64,000 nucleotides of DNA from assembly GCA_030323885.1 (NCBI GenBank), contig CM059186.1:28257005-28321004 (forward strand). Reading direction: 5' to 3'. How positions within the stretch are numbered: position 1 is the first letter of the stretch; every line of letters starts with the position of its first letter. Below the pieces are notes generated by a model. It did no database searches, was not told the origin of the DNA, and was given only the letters and a program-made list of their open reading frames with translations. Below, one piece after another: positions 60,101-62,640 of the stretch. This DNA comes from Branchipolynoe longqiensis (lineage: Eukaryota; Annelida; Polychaeta; Phyllodocida; Polynoidae). The position numbers were made by a program, and so were the translations under genes.

Positions 60101-60830
60101 TTTAATGGAGTTCAAGGCTTTTCAAGACGAGTTACCCAAAATAGGTTAAATTCAAGGTTTTTCAAGACTAATTACCCAAAATAGGTTAAATTCAAGGCTT
60201 TTCAAGACTAATTACCCAAAATAGGTTAAATTCAAGTATTTTCAAGACTAATTACCCAAAATAGGTTAAATTCAAGGCTTTTCAAGACTAATTACTCTAA
60301 CTATGTTAAATTCAAGGCTTTTCAAGACTAATTACCCAAAATAGGTTAAATTCAAGTATTTTCAAGACTAATTACCCAAAATAGGTTAAATTCAAGGCTT
60401 TTCAAGACTAATTACTCTAAATATGTTAAATTCAAGGCTTTTCAAGACTAATTACCCAAAATAGGTTAAATTCAAGGCTTTTCAAGACTAATTACACAAA
60501 ATAGGTTAAATTTAAGGCTTTTCAAGACTAATTACCCTAAATTGATTAAATTCAAGCCTTTTCACACCCTTGAAATGGGGCAAATGAAGTTCAAGACTTC
60601 AAGACTTTCCAGGCCCCATACGGATCCTGGGTATGGTTGTTTGTTGGTTGGGGCTTTACGTCCTAGCAACATCTATGGTAATATTAGGACGGGCATGGCT
60701 GTGTACCTATACATCAACGCCACTCACCTCCACATATTCCTCGACGCTGCCACCAAACAGCTTCGGCTGTCCGACAAGGGGCGGCCGGCCTATTCGTCGC
60801 TTCTTCGGCTTTGGCGGCATGGCTGGCGGT
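1790..60830 (-). CDS. srGAP: srGAP (SLIT-ROBO Rho GTPase-activating protein), C-terminal nine exons
   Basis: Spliced CDS join on the minus strand: 60830-60728, 59956-59896, 58824-58747, 57023-56889, 55411-55312, 53380-53171, 30355-30288, 15948-15765, 3173-1790. Together they give 2323 nt, 773 residues and a TGA stop, with phase kept across all eight introns. Domain order is linker end (LFGGSVEEYVE), RhoGAP with arginine finger (GIFRVSG), acidic linker, SH3, then a Ser/Pro-rich tail. This order and the sequence match animal srGAPs, which bind Robo receptors and membranes through an N-terminal F-BAR domain and inactivate Rac/Cdc42-type GTPases at the plasma membrane during neurite and cell-shape control. 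The F-BAR exons are not in the window; the first visible exon needs a donor exon leaving two bases. Vertebrates have SRGAP1-3, and the paralogue class cannot be decided here. Family assignment is very secure. Confidence 0.95.
3299..3734 (-). mobile_element. SINE-C (3336-3655) nested in a MITE-1
   Basis: SINE-C on the minus strand: tRNA-like head tcaggcagtagagtgtccac, body, tail at tttgttgtatttaacgacgc. It resembles (from memory) a SINE widespread in mollusc DNA. The left flank (3299-3331, aaagctgcacaatccgatcg) and right flank (3656-3734, ccatcggaccatgcagctta) are the two ends of a MITE-1, so the SINE sits inside an older, internally deleted MITE. Confidence 0.78.
4705..5061. mobile_element. 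hAT-like MITE, copy 1
   Basis: Ends cagggatgaaagtggtc and gatctttcatccctg (inverted). The CAGGGATGAAAG end is typical of hAT elements by general knowledge. Related copies at 41960, 46476 and perhaps 25386. Confidence 0.7.
5340..5578. mobile_element. Element end with repeated cacttgtcc motifs
   Basis: ttttcacttgtccgtctgaa-type repeats ending ttatttcgaacactg. The inverse of this end (cagcgtccgaaataacagct, gacaagtgaaaattcagacg) starts at 49448-49545, so the two are opposite ends of one dispersed family with CAGTGTTCGAAATAA termini, probably hAT-like. Confidence 0.6.
5630..5950 (-). mobile_element. SINE-A, full copy
   Basis: tRNA-derived SINE. On the minus strand it starts with tRNA-like boxes (A-box-like GGCCGAATGAG-TTAGAGCG, B box GGGTTCGAACCCTGG), has a body of about 230 bp, and ends in an A-rich taaaacaacaacaaac tail. 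All family copies in the window share this strand. Confidence 0.85.
6151..6310. mobile_element. MITE-1, 5' part
   Basis: ttaaagctgcatagtccgat end, then catcaaattttcaaaaccaa and tctagatttgattctacata; the far end is missing. Confidence 0.75.
6469..6742. repeat. Fold-back inverted repeat beside the DIRS end
   Basis: About 52 bp at 6469-6527 (tagtatagttatacaaatct, then ggataactggtgttttcc) is repeated inverted at 6689-6742 with a spacer of about 160 bp. It abuts the DIRS terminal repeat and shares the ttacct.ggt core with it, so it may be a rearranged extra terminus or part of the internal complementary region of the element. Confidence 0.6.
6937..8039 (-). pseudogene. DIRS tyrosine recombinase, interrupted
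   Basis: Reads LLRKHLVQYGLDKITQERLI near 7820, LLLLVTGHRGQTIVALSLDG at about 7385-7325 (first catalytic Arg in TGHRGQT) and ISRDTLTRWTIKVLKQAGVN near 7080, ending SVKRILACKGWKTDRSFAKH with TAG at 6939-6937. The second catalytic box, usually H-S-T-R-G-S/A in DIRS recombinases, reads SHLMHGSMVSKARQLG, so its Arg is lost, and no clear nucleophilic Tyr remains at the end. A 65-bp SINE-F piece with a 13-bp target duplication interrupts the frame at about 7896-7959. The copy cannot encode an active recombinase. Confidence 0.82.
7883..7972. mobile_element. SINE-F fragment inserted in DIRS pol, with target duplication
   Basis: ttgattgattgattggtggt followed by ctttacgccgtgtcggcagc and catattcacggcgag, flanked by the exact 13-bp direct repeat agcagtccttgat (7883-7895 and 7960-7972). 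Same family as 45545, 57143 and 59668. Confidence 0.8.
8040..9603 (-). pseudogene. DIRS reverse transcriptase and RNase H, frameshifted
   Basis: RT begins near 9603 (FCEKGIIEPVLHVAGEFIYN), with LRPKPIGDVRLILDLTLFNK and the DLKDAYYTVPI block, then shifts frame near 9300 into CVPNGLACCPRIFTRLLKTI. The YIDD catalytic box is at 9183-9172. RNase H follows: TTVTTDASLEGWGG near 8690, INVLELRAIYLGLCSLVHLP and LTDNPTAMAYIRNMGG, then VAHIPGSQNTLADKKS and EIDLFASRNNKKLPKYVSWH. There are at least three frame changes (about 9300, 8660, 8440). The domain order is that of DIRS Pol. Confidence 0.85.
9730..11161 (-). pseudogene. DIRS Gag-like protein, frameshifted
   Basis: Begins at ATG 11161 (MAMKWSKAEVSRVLSEDEEP), meets a stop after about 35 codons, resumes in another frame as LSEDQALSDNESAEEVVVAA, then shifts into a long frame from about 10833 to 9730. 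That frame has a Lys-rich N-terminus (SNKKTKKRKKNKYSLSDSSL), a helical middle and a basic Arg/Gly-rich end (FSFQARGRGPKAVVQLERWE). Position before the RT and its charge pattern suit a nucleic-acid-binding Gag. At least two breaks, so not functional as it stands. Confidence 0.75.
12191..12963. repeat. 68-bp satellite, about 11 units
   Basis: Unit gctgctttaaattctatcca, then atcagggtcctctagatatt and aggtttagggttaaggcata. Units differ by small deletions, so it is an old array. Each unit carries one telomere-like tttagggttaagg. Confidence 0.9.
13573..13881. mobile_element. MITE-1 copy, reverse orientation
   Basis: Ends ttaaagtggcatagtccgat and atcggactatgcagctttaa in inverted orientation; 309 bp, internally shortened. 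Confidence 0.8.
13973..14604. mobile_element. Inverted-repeat DNA element with internal duplication, copy type 1
   Basis: 40-bp, nearly perfect terminal inverted repeats (13973-14012, cagagagcgtgtatataaac; 14565-14604), flanked by the direct repeat cttacat. The interior holds two tandem copies, about 210 bp each, of a unit beginning caaactcaaggcattgtcaatgg. Confidence 0.85.
15346..15726. mobile_element. MITE-1 copy
   Basis: Ends ttaaagttgtataatccgat and catcggattacgcaactttc; lies about 40 bp past the SH3 exon donor. Confidence 0.8.
15765..15948 (-). CDS. srGAP: srGAP exon: SH3 domain
   Basis: Acceptor tgcttgcag|AACCC and donor AATAG|gtaagtg bound 184 nt. It encodes EPDVMEAIGQYDFVGRTERE and then LSFKKGDVLVVF, DWWEG and GLIPDKYIVLKGN: a complete SH3 fold with ALYDY-like AIGQYDF, the WW pair and the PxxY motif. 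In the family this domain binds proline-rich partners and the Robo cytoplasmic tail. A MITE copy ends only about 40 bp past the donor. Confidence 0.96.
16088..17062. repeat. 70-bp minisatellite, about 13 units
   Basis: Unit gaatcactccagatggaagc, then atgattgcctatgagaatca and ttctggctgtaagtgtacaa; a second variant has cacctgcatgaggtg.atga. Short open frames inside are repeat artefacts. Confidence 0.9.
17610..17741 (-). mobile_element. SINE-A, 3' fragment
   Basis: Tail half only (ttacatcctggcaacatcta, ccgacttgtgactgtgcact, then ...ctggaataccaggtcacc); the tRNA head is missing. Confidence 0.75.
17930..19640. repeat. 16-17-bp satellite with 66-bp higher-order unit
   Basis: Basic motif actacatacatgtaaac; between about 18240 and 19000 it is organised as a 66-bp unit (ctacatacatgtaaacacta, catacatgtagatactacct, gcatgtagacactgtgcatg). 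Rich in palindromic tacatgta and gcatgc. Confidence 0.9.
20735..21126. mobile_element. MITE-2, copy 1
   Basis: Ends tagataaaagattcactcca and (inverted) ggggtgaatcttttatcta, 392 bp; partner at 56134. Flanks atgtagt / atgcagt may be a decayed target duplication. Confidence 0.78.
22800..23155. mobile_element. MITE-1 copy
   Basis: Ends ttaaatttgcatagtccgat and catcggactatgcagcttta; 356 bp. Confidence 0.85.
23157..23330 (-). mobile_element. SINE-E copy (related to SINE-A head, different body)
   Basis: aagcaagggaaatttcaact, cgtcttcctcattcctctac, then a head like SINE-A (ttattgatttgactcagcc). Partner at 48352; the inverse of its body end is seen at 32645-32700. Confidence 0.55.
23334..23672 (-). 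mobile_element. SINE-A, full copy
   Basis: Complete copy with intact B-box region (accagggttcgaatcctacg) and A-box end (ctcattcggcaatcccgtct). A second tail fragment lies at 23776-23838. Confidence 0.85.
23776..23838 (-). mobile_element. SINE-A, short 3' fragment
   Basis: Only the tail end: ttgttggagttttacgtcct and aaggtcatatcaggacgggt. Confidence 0.7.
24618..24643. repeat. Longest poly(C) tract
   Basis: Over 20 C in a row. Similar G or C runs of 9-15 lie at about 594, 4352, 4794, 12027, 22325, 24235, 24453, 25410, 33541, 33903, 34255, 38872 and 50334. Confidence 0.9.
25386..25761. mobile_element. Possible hAT-like MITE with a nested pogo/Tigger-like MITE
   Basis: Ends cagggatgaaattcggctt and agatctttcatccctg match the family ends, but the interior is different. 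The element at 25443-25610 lies inside it. Confidence 0.4.
25443..25610. mobile_element. Mariner-type (pogo/Tigger-like) MITE
   Basis: Ends tacagtaaaacctccttaat and (inverted) atttagagaggttttagtgta in a TA-rich site. The CAGTAAAACCTCTCTAA-type end is typical of pogo/Tigger elements. Confidence 0.7.
25948..26284 (-). mobile_element. SINE-A, full copy
   Basis: Complete copy with the (TTTG/TTG)n tail and the head actcattcggccatcccgtc. Confidence 0.85.
26468..27067. mobile_element. MITE-1 copy followed by a 3' part of another
   Basis: Full copy 26468-26824 (ttaaagttgcatagtcagat ... catcagactatgcgagcttt). Directly after it, 26825-27067 is a diverged 3' part ending attcatcagattatgtaaca. A 5' end fragment also lies at 26354 (ttaaagttccataatctgct). 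Confidence 0.75.
27285..27616. mobile_element. 332-bp MITE with GTATAGAGGG ends
   Basis: gtatagaggggggtgtaatg...acgtcac and the inverse gtgacgtcattact with ccctctatac; both halves also carry the weaker inverse pair ggccatattggat / atccaagatggc. Confidence 0.7.
27628..27803. mobile_element. 176-bp MITE with TATTCTCGCGGGTTAACA ends
   Basis: taccatattctcgcgggtta against the inverse of taacccgcgagaataaggta. The interior has repeated aacgcccac motifs. It starts 11 bp after the MITE at 27285-27616. Confidence 0.75.
28115..28330. repeat. AT dinucleotide-rich tract
   Basis: Imperfect (TA)n / ataatata sequence; an (ACT)n run follows at 28475-28510. Confidence 0.85.
28679..29000 (-). mobile_element. 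SINE-C copy
   Basis: Same body as 3336 and 36310 (cacataggctactctttcca, gcacataccacagcctttga); head ggtggacacactaccgcctt. Confidence 0.8.
29193..29460 (-). mobile_element. Two SINE-A fragments in tandem
   Basis: A diverged fragment at 29199-29333 is followed at once by a second 3' fragment at 29334-29445, after which the 21-bp minisatellite begins. Confidence 0.65.
29443..29815. repeat. 20-21-bp minisatellite
   Basis: Unit ggcgactgacctaaatcggt, about 17 units, diverging towards the right end. Confidence 0.88.
30288..30355 (-). CDS. srGAP: srGAP exon: acidic linker between RhoGAP and SH3
   Basis: Acceptor cccaccag|GGAGCG and donor GAAG|gtaagcc bound a 68-nt exon, two-base phase in and one base out. 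It encodes EREDTTDAMSDDEDDRDAVS then EEE, the acidic inter-domain linker (compare vertebrate TSDDEVEQ just before SH3). It fits both neighbours in phase and stands in a region otherwise without coding signal. Confidence 0.9.
31022..31240 (-). mobile_element. SINE-A, head-truncated
   Basis: Tail and body (ttgttacgtcctggcaaaat to gcgcctggctaggaagcgac) without the tRNA head. Confidence 0.8.
31565..31765. repeat. Inverted single-unit relative of the 40-bp array
   Basis: On the minus strand: ggaattc..gttttttcaagg, caacaatggcaaatggcgat, one aattacccaaaataggttaa unit. Confidence 0.75.
32409..32700 (+). mobile_element. SINE-B copy
   Basis: tRNA-derived SINE on the plus strand: head tctctgtggtggagtggtta (A box), then tctgagggtcggcggttcga (B box), body with ggccagttgctctcatacca. 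Resembles a Leu/Ser-type tRNA head. Other copies at 42950 and 58362. Confidence 0.8.
32925..33295. repeat. AT-rich tandem tract
   Basis: (TA)n blocks separated by repeated catataattgacca.gtt, spaced roughly 60-65 bp. Confidence 0.8.
33460..34510. repeat. GT-rich nested tandem array
   Basis: Runs of (GT)n, G-tracts and gtgtgggaga; ten or so gtgtgggagagt units at 34336-34445 inside a larger unit of roughly 350-400 bp (gtggttgctaggcgttggga). Long frames on both strands are artefacts of the repeat. Confidence 0.88.
34660..34784 (-). mobile_element. SINE-A, 3' fragment
   Basis: tttgtttgtttgttgttgtt tail, then body to ccccactgggaaatcagga; head missing. Confidence 0.8.
35312..35463. mobile_element. 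152-bp MITE with GGGCCCGTATGCAT ends
   Basis: gggcccgtatgcatgatgcg at the left and its near-perfect inverse (gcatcatgcatacgggccc) at the right, over about 26 bp. Confidence 0.75.
35702..35907. mobile_element. 206-bp MITE with TTAACCCTTTGG ends
   Basis: ttaaccctttggggccg and (inverted) cggctccaaagggtta. Possibly piggyBac-like by the TTAA at one side only. Confidence 0.6.
36310..36640 (-). mobile_element. SINE-C copy
   Basis: Most complete copy: tttgttttatttaatgacgc to gctacgtcccgctcccgaga, with tRNA-like head on the minus strand. Confidence 0.82.
36798..36977 (-). mobile_element. SINE-D copy 1
   Basis: tRNA-like on the minus strand: GGTGTAATGGTTAGCACACT (A box) and GTGGGTTCGAGTCCTGCTCT (B box) 178 bp element; nearly identical to the copy at 37117. 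Confidence 0.8.
37117..37296 (-). mobile_element. SINE-D copy 2
   Basis: Almost identical to the copy at 36798 and in the same orientation, with about 140 bp between them, so a recent local duplication or a second insertion. Confidence 0.8.
37423..38028. mobile_element. MITE-1 copy carrying a nested DNA element
   Basis: Outer ends tttaaagttgcataatccag and cattggattatacagcttta. Its interior is split by the element at 37473-37727. Confidence 0.8.
37473..37727. mobile_element. 255-bp inverted-repeat element nested in MITE-1
   Basis: Ends gagactgtctcaaaaggtgc and gcaccttttgagacaggctc (one mismatch), with inner inverted ccatagtaacgat / atcgttactatgg. A non-autonomous DNA transposon younger than its MITE-1 host. 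Confidence 0.8.
38985..41480. repeat. 103-bp AT-rich satellite
   Basis: Unit with two half-copies of gtaactgtactatataacca, joined by tggtatataatgaagagcga and tagtatatagccatcaatac. Regular from about 39060 to 40690, degenerate beyond; 41000-41230 contains a second, longer unit (about 140 bp: caaccgcagtttatagcaat). Confidence 0.92.
41960..42310. mobile_element. hAT-like MITE, copy 2
   Basis: caggcatgaaagtggtcgcc to gatctttcatccctg; same interior as 4705 (gcactgtcagggaatcg, ggaagtcaggtttcaa). Confidence 0.72.
42446..42797. mobile_element. MITE-1 copy
   Basis: aaagctgcatagtccgatga to catcggattatgcaacttta, 352 bp, one of the best preserved copies. Confidence 0.85.
42870..43434. mobile_element. 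MITE-1 copy split by SINE-B
   Basis: Left part from attaagcatgtgttactgca, right part from gacaagcatgctaaaactaa to ccatctgactatgcaacttg; the SINE-B between them has an 8-bp target duplication. Confidence 0.8.
42942..43254 (+). mobile_element. SINE-B copy nested in a MITE, with target duplication
   Basis: SINE-B (42950-43246) ending in an A-run, flanked by the exact direct repeat atggtgtt (42942-42949 and 43247-43254). The flanks are the two parts of a MITE-1 copy (42870-43434), so SINE-B moved after that MITE. Confidence 0.85.
43531..43801. mobile_element. Harbinger-like MITE with TTA target duplication
   Basis: Ends tgctaggtacacacctaccg and (inverted) atggtaggtgtgtacctagca, 265 bp, flanked by tta on both sides. 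A 3-bp TTA duplication is typical of PIF/Harbinger elements. Interior repeats tcgcgaatcgcaatcg. Confidence 0.75.
44577..45084. mobile_element. Inverted-repeat DNA element sharing the same interior, different ends
   Basis: Ends at 44577-44618 (gtgttgcagtttgagcgccc) and 45043-45084, inverted with few mismatches. The interior has two tandem copies of the same 200-bp-class unit as 13973 (ctcaaggcattgtaaatggt), but the termini are unrelated. Confidence 0.8.
45200..45542 (-). mobile_element. SINE-A, full copy
   Basis: Complete copy with a small duplication in the head region (cccatgggttcggatccccc), shared with the copy at 55467, so the two form a subfamily. Confidence 0.83.
45545..45725. mobile_element. 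SINE-F copy
   Basis: ttgattgattgattggtggt, ctttacgctgtgtcggcata, with a longer 3' part (gtaaaagcagacaatcaatt). Begins directly after a SINE-A. Confidence 0.7.
45890..46250. mobile_element. MITE-1 copy
   Basis: ttaaagctgcataatcctat to catcagactaggcaacttaa, full length. Confidence 0.83.
46476..46845. mobile_element. hAT-like MITE, copy 3
   Basis: cagggatgaaagtggtcttc to ttctttcatccctg. aaaaat lies on both sides, but it is low complexity and not a reliable target duplication. Confidence 0.72.
47288..47655 (-). CDS. Candidate terminal exon, unknown protein (nested gene or srGAP isoform)
   Basis: Minus-strand open segment, clearly richer in GC than its surroundings, ending at TGA 47290-47288. 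The reading frame is protein-like: AFEELPVLYFLTHPLQRFVK, then SESWDPEEVEEAVDAFRDLP and RNSYSYTKFDPWELLLPPDG. A good acceptor (cttacatgctcag|AT) lies before 47655 and needs one base from the preceding exon. A second acceptor (ctacatgttag|A) at 47516 would need two bases, exactly what the srGAP donor at 53171 leaves (GG|A TCG gives Gly-Ser). I do not recognise the protein or any domain. A frame open to an ATG at 47698 also allows a single-exon reading. No AATAAA was seen within about 300 bp downstream. Composition is the main evidence. Confidence 0.45.
48010..48322 (-). mobile_element. SINE-A, variant head
   Basis: Body as in other copies, but the head reads gactgggaatcaaactccca followed by a different tRNA-like end (gtaccgattcagccaccacg), shared with the copy at 57945. 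Confidence 0.78.
48352..48560 (-). mobile_element. SINE-E copy
   Basis: aagcaggggaaatttcaatc, attcgtcttccccattccac, then tcattggtttgactcacgcc and a tRNA-like end. Shares only its head with SINE-A. Confidence 0.6.
48611..48705. mobile_element. MITE-1, 5' fragment
   Basis: gtcgcataatccgatgaaaa, then acctagatttgaccgtagat; truncated. Confidence 0.65.
48868..49388. repeat. 27-bp minisatellite, about 19 units
   Basis: Unit gtgtcagagactagactagc + tctaact, very homogeneous, so recently expanded. Length 27 keeps a frame open by chance. Confidence 0.93.
49448..49548. mobile_element. Opposite-orientation end of the cacttgtcc family
   Basis: cagcgtccgaaataacagct followed by ggacaagtgaaaattcagac; the rest of the element cannot be bounded. 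Confidence 0.55.
50417..50477 (-). CDS. Candidate first exon of the nested gene
   Basis: Minus strand: the sequence cagtgttttag|ATGGCAG and the donor CCAAG|gtaaact bound 61 nt. Read from the ATG at 50477 it gives MAVCRQLSPCVQQQNSPTSQ plus one base G, and that G completes the GAT codon of the exon at 47655, so the two join in phase. The ATG sits directly after a splice-acceptor-like sequence, so this could instead be an internal exon; joined to the srGAP donor at 53171 it is also open but leaves a phase that fits no downstream srGAP exon. Weak evidence, resting on splice sites and phase only. Confidence 0.25.
50709..51042 (-). mobile_element. SINE-A, full copy, inserted in a degenerate minisatellite
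   Basis: Complete copy. On both sides (50640-50705 and 51043-51330) the sequence is a degenerate tandem repeat of about 27 bp (ctagtgctacaaat.ttgcta), so the SINE split an existing array. Confidence 0.83.
51397..51453 (-). mobile_element. SINE-A, short 3' fragment
   Basis: ggttggttgttggagtttta, then cgtccttgcaacatttaata. Confidence 0.65.
51535..52470. repeat. 17-bp minisatellite, about 55 units
   Basis: Unit ctgtgctgctgtaatta with c/t and a/g variants (attattg, attactg, attacta). Confidence 0.93.
53171..53380 (-). CDS. srGAP: srGAP exon: RhoGAP C-terminal half
   Basis: Acceptor gctacag|CTTGTC and donor GATGG|gtgagta bound 210 nt, leaving two bases. It encodes LSEYSDENMMEPYNLAICFG followed by PTLLPIP. 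The Asn of NLAICFGPTL is the conserved RhoGAP residue. It ends with GGPLYEKCIVEDG, the srGAP sequence just after the GAP fold (vertebrate GPVYEKCMAGG). Confidence 0.96.
53505..53655. repeat. Segment duplicated at 56552-56705
   Basis: gtgataccaagca.ctgctgt through cactaaagttttacatggag and ccaaaagtggggaaatttcc is shared with 56552-56705 in a neighbouring intron. The second copy is the insertion site of MITE-2. Confidence 0.8.
53859..54635. mobile_element. Possible inverted-ended element rich in TACGT motifs
   Basis: gccctgtcac at the left and its inverse gtgacagggc at the right, about 775 bp apart. Interior duplicates gtatgtccgacctattgcta (54002 and 54098) and many near-palindromic tacgta/aacgt motifs. 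The terminal repeat is short, so the boundary is tentative. Confidence 0.45.
54829..55165 (-). mobile_element. SINE-A, full copy
   Basis: Complete copy with an 8-bp insertion around the B box (ggttcgacagttcaaatcct). Confidence 0.83.
55312..55411 (-). CDS. srGAP: srGAP exon: RhoGAP helical core
   Basis: Acceptor tttgtag|AGGATT and donor AGCCA|gtgagta bound 100 nt. It encodes QDSPENIAQLKELLHTLPRP and then IVVIMRYLFAFLS, matching the vertebrate LPRVVIVVMRYLFAFLNHLS segment. The split codon CA|C with the next exon gives His, as in the family. Confidence 0.95.
55467..55821 (-). mobile_element. SINE-A, full copy
   Basis: Complete copy of the longer subfamily also seen at 45200. It begins about 55 bp from the srGAP acceptor at 55412. 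Confidence 0.83.
56126..56559. mobile_element. MITE-2, copy 2, with exact 8-bp target duplication
   Basis: Element 56134-56551 with ends tagataaaagattcacccc and (inverted) tgaatcctttatcta, flanked by gtgatacc at 56126-56133 and 56552-56559. An 8-bp duplication suggests the hAT or a similar superfamily. Confidence 0.85.
56889..57023 (-). CDS. srGAP: srGAP exon: RhoGAP core
   Basis: Acceptor cccacag|GTGAGG and donor AGCC|gtgagtg bound 135 nt, one-base phase in and out. It encodes GEDPLFDVIDGKDINSVAGV and then LKLYFRELREPLFP. The Lys and Arg of LKLYFRELREPL are the conserved GTPase-contacting residues of RhoGAP domains. Confidence 0.95.
57066..57640. repeat. 34-bp minisatellite derived from a MITE-1 end
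   Basis: Unit ttcatagtcggataaaagca + tcaaaatttcaaat, matching the MITE-1 start catagtccgatgaaaacatc + aaattttcaaa. The right end (57615-57680) passes into MITE-1 interior sequence (acaattatctagatttgatt). Split by SINE-F at 57143. Confidence 0.88.
57143..57406. mobile_element. SINE-F copy inserted in a minisatellite, with target duplication
   Basis: Starts ttgattgattgattggtggt and is flanked by the direct repeat cagtctgata (just before 57143 and just after about 57396). The target is the 34-bp array, so this insertion is younger than the array. Confidence 0.78.
57945..58262 (-). mobile_element. SINE-A, variant head
   Basis: Body as in other copies; head like the copy at 48010 (gatcgggaactgaactcccg, then accgattcggccaccaca). 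Confidence 0.8.
58362..58665 (+). mobile_element. SINE-B copy
   Basis: Head ttctctgtgtctgagtggtt with a deletion before the B box (ggactcctggtggttcgatt), the same body, A-rich tail (58650-58668). Confidence 0.8.
58747..58824 (-). CDS. srGAP: srGAP exon: RhoGAP arginine finger
   Basis: Acceptor ttccgcag|GGATG and donor AAGG|gtcagtg bound 78 nt. The encoded MHHQGIFRVSGSQHEINDFK contains the catalytic arginine finger (Arg of GIFRVSG, codon CGG at 58801-58799), which inserts into the GTPase active site. The catalytic residue is intact, so the GAP domain should be active. Confidence 0.94.
59211..59563. mobile_element. MITE-1 copy
   Basis: ttaaagctgcatagtccaat to catcggactatgccacttta, full length. 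Confidence 0.85.
59668..59870. mobile_element. SINE-F copy
   Basis: tttgattggtggttgtttta, cgccatgttggcaacaaagg, catattcatggcgagaagtg; longer 3' part shared with 45545 and 57143. Confidence 0.7.
59896..59956 (-). CDS. srGAP: srGAP exon: RhoGAP helix A region
   Basis: Acceptor ttttaag|GCAACC and donor TATG|gtaagtg bound a 61-nt exon, phase 0 in and one base out. It reads ATGTKIPLIVRSCIRVINSY, the conserved stretch before the arginine-finger loop (vertebrate form: EATG-EIPLVVESCIRFINLYG). It is too short to appear as an open frame of its own and was found by its splice sites and homology. Confidence 0.93.
60105..60570. repeat. 40-bp minisatellite, about 11 units
   Basis: Unit ttcaaggcttttcaagacta + attacccaaaataggttaaa. 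Upstream 60050-60100 (acaatggcgaatggcgattt, actaatttagattagtgggg) is shared with single-unit copies at 31565-31745 (inverted) and 62330-62580. Confidence 0.92.
60636..60693 (-). mobile_element. SINE-A, short 3' fragment
   Basis: tttgttggttggggctttac, then cgtcctagcaacatctatgg; ends about 35 bp from the srGAP donor. Confidence 0.65.
60728..60830 (-). CDS. srGAP: srGAP exon: linker into RhoGAP domain
   Basis: Acceptor tttgtgatag before 60830 and donor GAG|gtgagtg after 60728. The exon has 103 nt, entering with two bases of a codon supplied upstream and leaving in phase 0. It encodes a basic linker (MPPKPKKRRIGRP) followed by LFGGSVEEYVE, the signature that starts the srGAP RhoGAP domain. The ATG inside is not taken as a start because the upstream bases form a good acceptor and the family has a long N-terminal F-BAR part. 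Confidence 0.92.
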
Positions 60831-61004
60831 CTATCACAAAGCAGAGAAGGCAGTGCAGTGCAGGTTACATCAGATCTCAAAACTGATAACACAATCAAAC
60901 CAAGCCTACTTATAGTTATGTAGAGATCATCATCCAAGTGTTACTTTTCTATTAGGCACCACTTGGCGCTTTTGACGACCTGCTTTCGCCAGTGAGAAAG
61001 CCAG

Positions 61005-61165
61005 TTAAAGCTGCATAGTCCAAGCAAAGCATCCAATTTTCAAAACCAAAACACTGACCTAGATTTGATCGAGCATATCTAACTTAAATACCGATGCACT
61101 TATTAAGCATTTCTTGTCACACAGAAGGGAAACCTATGCAATGTAATAGAACCTGTTACTACAAA
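61005..61165. mobile_element. MITE-1, 5' part
   Basis: ttaaagctgcatagtccaag, running to gaacctgttactacaaatgg. About 40 bp before it (gacctgctttcgccagtgag, from about 60975) is the same as before the copy at 59211, so flanking sequence was duplicated with it. Confidence 0.75.
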
Positions 61166-61854
61166 TGGTGATGACCATTCACTGTAAATAACTGGAATGT
61201 CATAAGGCCAGAAAACCAATGCCCTGACACTGAAAAAGTTCAATGAATTAAATTAAATTCACTAAATATGTTATTGGACCCAGGTAGAACTGAAGTTATT
61301 AATTCTAGTGCATAATGCTATCAGAATACCATGCAGTTATGGGTAATATTGCACATAATTCTGTCAATAGGTGAACTGAAATAAATACACATAGCTATCA
61401 ATCCAGCGTTCCTTATTTTATTTTTGGGTATGCTATTATTTATGAAATGACCTTACAGCTATAAACAAATTTATTGTAATTCTATTATATTTCTATTATA
61501 ATATATTCAGATAATGCAACCCCTTATATGTGTATATATATACATATGGATTATTTTAATTCATTAGATATGTTGACGAGGCAACATAATTAATTCACGC
61601 ACGAGGCAAGGTTGACCTCCGCACTGACCTACTTCCCCACCTGTATTCCCTCACTTCCACCTTGGCTCTCGTACAAGCAACACTAATTTCCCCTCCCACC
61701 CACCCTCTTTCTAGGGGGTTAAGTACTGAGGTCCAGTTACCATTTCATGATTGTTCGATTTCTGATTATGTACACCTAACTTATTTGATTTTCATAATCA
61801 ATAAATCATTGTTGTTACATTTGACTTCCTAGTACTTTGTCCGAGTGTCGTGAA

Positions 61855-62100
61855 TTACAGTATATTACTTTTATAAGTACATAAATATTCTATATAGATA
61901 TAATTTTTTTTATATATTTATACATATTACACATTAATTATATCAGGTTATATATTTTCAATTCGACATACTATTTTAGTTGTATATACATATTTTATTT
62001 TATGTACATATATATTTATACATATTACCCACATTAATTATATAAAAGTATGCTGTAAAATTATATATATCACACTTAGTATACATATAGTGTACGTAAA
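61855..62100. repeat. AT-rich tract with repeated tatttatacatattac
   Basis: Two copies of tatttatacatattac.cacattaattata (about 61915 and 62015) in (TA)n-rich sequence. Confidence 0.75.
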
Positions 62101-62329
62101 GCTCTACTTTAAAAGCTGGTATGTAATGATCTGAAGCAGAGTAATGCTTGCGGACCACACTTATGAAGTTACTTGCAAGCAATATGTGTAAGCAGAGTAT
62201 AAGGGACCTACAATATGTGGTCCACTAGCAGCACTAGCGTAGCGGCCTGGTAAGACTCGAACCAGAAGTTGGTAATGGATGTGCAAGAGTCTTGGCAGGC
62301 AGTTGAATCAAACAGGGTCCGTACACATG

Positions 62330-62580
62330 TGAAGATATGGAATTCAAGGCTATTTCAAGGCTTTTCAATGCTATTTTTGACAGGAGTTCAAGATGATTTC
62401 CTTTGTATTTCATGATAAAACAACAATGGTGAATGCCGATTTCAGTCTAATTTAGATCGGTCCGTAGAGTTTAATGGAATTCAAGACTTTTCAAGACTAA
62501 TTACCCAAAATAGGTCAAATTCAAGGCTTTCCAAGGCATTGACATGAGGCAAATAAAGTTCAAGACTTTCCAGGACCTGT
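62330..62580. repeat. Single-unit relative of the 40-bp array
   Basis: acacatgtgaagatatggaa, acaacaatggtgaatgccga and one ttcaagactaattacccaaaa unit. Confidence 0.75.
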
Positions 62581-62640
62581 ACAGATTCCGATTTAACAAT
62601 GGGGAAAATTGCGAAGGAATAAAAACAGAAGATATCGCAA

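Larger units (their letters stand above)
59957..60727 (-). other. srGAP intron, 0.77 kb
   Basis: GT/AG intron made largely of the 40-bp minisatellite (60105-60570) and a SINE-A tail fragment (60636-60693) that ends only about 35 bp from the donor. Confidence 0.8.

Noticed and set aside
60780..60816. ATG in the 60.8-kb exon as a srGAP start
   Set aside because: The base before the exon is a good splice acceptor, and the family needs an upstream F-BAR region.
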